Source: Polaribacter sp. KT25b
GTDB lineage: Bacteria; Bacteroidota; Bacteroidia; Flavobacteriales; Flavobacteriaceae
Assembly (NCBI RefSeq): GCF_900105145.1
Contig: NZ_LT629752.1
Coordinates: 3,167,501 to 3,231,500, forward strand
Reading direction: 5' to 3'
Length of the DNA stretch: 64,000 bases
Below are positions 62,832-64,000 of this stretch, piece after piece (position 1 is the first letter of the stretch; every line of letters starts with the position of its first letter). The notes below the pieces were generated by a model. That model did no database searches, was not told the DNA's origin, and worked only from the letters and a program-made list of their open reading frames with translations. A program made the translations under genes and the position numbers.

Positions 62832-63872
62832 TTGAAAACAAAAAAAACATATTCGTATGCTCTTTGGTCTGCAGTGTATTTAACATTGCTTTCTGTAATT
62901 ATAACAGCTATATGCTATTTTTTTATAAGCTCACATTCTAATGTTTTTACTATTATTATTTCTATTCTTTCTCTTTTCTTTATTTCTTTTTTAATTATTC
63001 AATATAGAACAGAACACTTTATCTACAGACGTTTAAAAAAAATATATGAAGATATTTCATTTTTAAATGTAAAGGATTTAAAAAAAGAAAGTGCTACAAC
63101 AGACATTGAAATACTTTCTAGAAAAATGGAAAAATTTGTAGAAGGTAAACGACTAGAAATAAAAAATCTAACCGAAATAGATTCTTTTAGACGTGATTTT
63201 TTAGGTAATGTTGCCCACGAGCTAAAAACACCACTTTTTACTGTACAAGGTTATATTTTAACGCTAATAGAAGGCGCTGTTAATGACAAACAAATACGCA
63301 TGAAGTATTTAGACAGAGCTAATAAGGGCGTAGAAAGATTGGTGGCTGTTATTAAAGATTTAGACATGATTACTAAATTGGAAAATGATGGCATGAAAAT
63401 AAATTTTGAAGTTTTTAATATTCTTGAACTCATTCAAAATGTATTTGATTTGTTTGAGATGAAGGCAAAAAAAAGAAACATCACACTTCAATTTGATAAA
63501 ATTTATGAGTTCCCTGTTTTTGTAAAAGCAGATTCAGAAAAAATAGAACAAGTACTTATTAACCTTGTTGTTAACTCCATAAAATATGGAAAACCAAACG
63601 GAACAACAATCGTTGGTGTAGAAAGCTATAATAATAAAAAATTTATTGTAAAAGTAATAGACGACGGAGAAGGCGTAAAAAAAATACACCTTCCACGTTT
63701 ATTTGAACGTTTCTACAGAGTAGACCAAAGTAGATCTAGAGAACAAGGCGGTTCTGGTTTAGGGCTTTCTATTGTTAAACATATTATAGAAGCTCATAAT
63801 GAAAACATCTTTCTAAAAAGCACCTACGGCAAAGGTTCTGAGTTTTCTTTTACAATAGAAAAAGCGAGATAG
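62832..63872 (+). CDS. PhoR-like sensor histidine kinase
   Basis: A 346-residue kinase with two N-terminal membrane helices (about 8-33 and 38-58) and a HAMP-less linker. The HisKA domain has His129 in GNVAHELKTPLFTVQGY, and the HATPase domain has NLVVNSIKYG, DDGEGV, and GGSGLGLSIVKHI. It starts at a TTG (62832), as no ATG is closer. It has almost no periplasmic domain, so it may sense through partners or the membrane. Confidence 0.93.
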   Translation: MKTKKTYSYALWSAVYLTLLSVIITAICYFFISSHSNVFTIIISILSLFFISFLIIQYRTEHFIYRRLKKIYEDISFLNVKDLKKESATTDIEILSRKMEKFVEGKRLEIKNLTEIDSFRRDFLGNVAHELKTPLFTVQGYILTLIEGAVNDKQIRMKYLDRANKGVERLVAVIKDLDMITKLENDGMKINFEVFNILELIQNVFDLFEMKAKKRNITLQFDKIYEFPVFVKADSEKIEQVLINLVVNSIKYGKPNGTTIVGVESYNNKKFIVKVIDDGEGVKKIHLPRLFERFYRVDQSRSREQGGSGLGLSIVKHIIEAHNENIFLKSTYGKGSEFSFTIEKAR

Positions 63873-63881
63873 TTTTAAATC

Positions 63882-64000
63882 TTAAACTAAATCAAAACCA
63901 ATATCTTTTCTAAAATTCATTTTATCAAAATGAATTTTATCAATGCTATTATAACTTTTTTCTAAAGCTTCTTCTATAGTATTTCCAAAAGAAGTAATTG
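63882..64000 (-). CDS. purD: Phosphoribosylamine-glycine ligase (3' end only)
   Basis: Only the last 39 codons are in the window. The reading ITSFGNTIEEALEKSYNSID followed by KIHFDKMNFRKDIGFDLV matches the PurD C-terminus (GxTxEEAxxKAYxxVxxIxFxxxxYRKDIG). PurD catalyses the second step of purine synthesis. It is convergent with the kinase gene, 10 bp apart. The rest of the gene lies outside the window. Confidence 0.85.
   Translation of the reverse strand, partial: ITSFGNTIEEALEKSYNSIDKIHFDKMNFRKDIGFDLV

Overview
The window is chromosomal DNA of a low-GC (roughly 30%) marine-type member of Flavobacteriaceae, most like Polaribacter or Tenacibaculum. The signs are the gene families (PorP/SprF and a type A C-terminal sorting domain of the type IX secretion system, OmpA with thrombospondin-3 repeats, CarboxypepD_reg-like TonB receptors, DUF6089, DUF4292), the near absence of Shine-Dalgarno sequences, and many Bacteroidetes-type promoters (TTTG, about 19-21 nt, TAnnTTTG). 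The genus is an inference. Most of the window is ordinary core genome; no prophage, transposase, CRISPR array, rRNA or tRNA gene was seen.

Layout. 1-9.2 kb: an alpha/beta hydrolase (cut by the window edge), pdxJ, a CBS protein, nadK, then an envelope-biogenesis run (DUF6089 barrel, uppS, bamA, two OmpH/Skp chaperones, murI). 9.2-14.8 kb: PorP/SprF, an ExbB/ExbD energising operon with two ExbD proteins and an unknown membrane protein, asparaginase, and a YugP-type metalloprotease. 15-25.7 kb: an outer-membrane receptor with an ECF-type promoter, a likely structured RNA, lepA, an EF-hand protein, a TolB-like lipoprotein, an M28 peptidase, dusB, an FtsX/LolE-type permease and rbfA. 25.7-28.3 kb: a four-gene operon of response regulator, histidine kinase, membrane protein and lipoprotein, preceded by two GGGGTTTTTCCCC-like sites. 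28.6-36.5 kb: atpC/atpD, ompA, kbl and an AddA/RecB-like helicase-nuclease.

36.6-43.3 kb is the most distinctive region. It is a metal-uptake locus: FeoB encoded as two polypeptides (GTPase and permease), a membrane-anchored DtxR-FeoA fusion, a soluble DtxR/MntR-type regulator, and a divergent TonB receptor with a periplasmic thioredoxin. A 20-bp palindrome that looks like the repressor operator abuts the receptor's -7 element. Both regulators carry a glutamate where DtxR has its metal-binding cysteine, and CxxC motifs recur in the receptor plug, the thioredoxin and the FeoB N-terminus.

43.3-54 kb: an OmpA-type barrel, mfd, a YdjM-type membrane protein, a DMT transporter, dprA, a CCDC81/SPOR protein, a thioesterase and a small MscS. 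Two decayed gene 3' ends were found here: a tail of a second copy of the 43.3-kb barrel gene (44171-44303), and a second copy of the dprA 3' end (50260-50328). The dprA copy lies beyond a small membrane-protein gene that is frameshifted in a run of ten A. 54-64 kb: an envelope operon (nucleotidyltransferase, TPR, DUF4292, EnvC), an ABC-F protein, a DEDD exonuclease, a type IX cargo protein, a PhoB/PhoR-like pair and the 3' end of purD.
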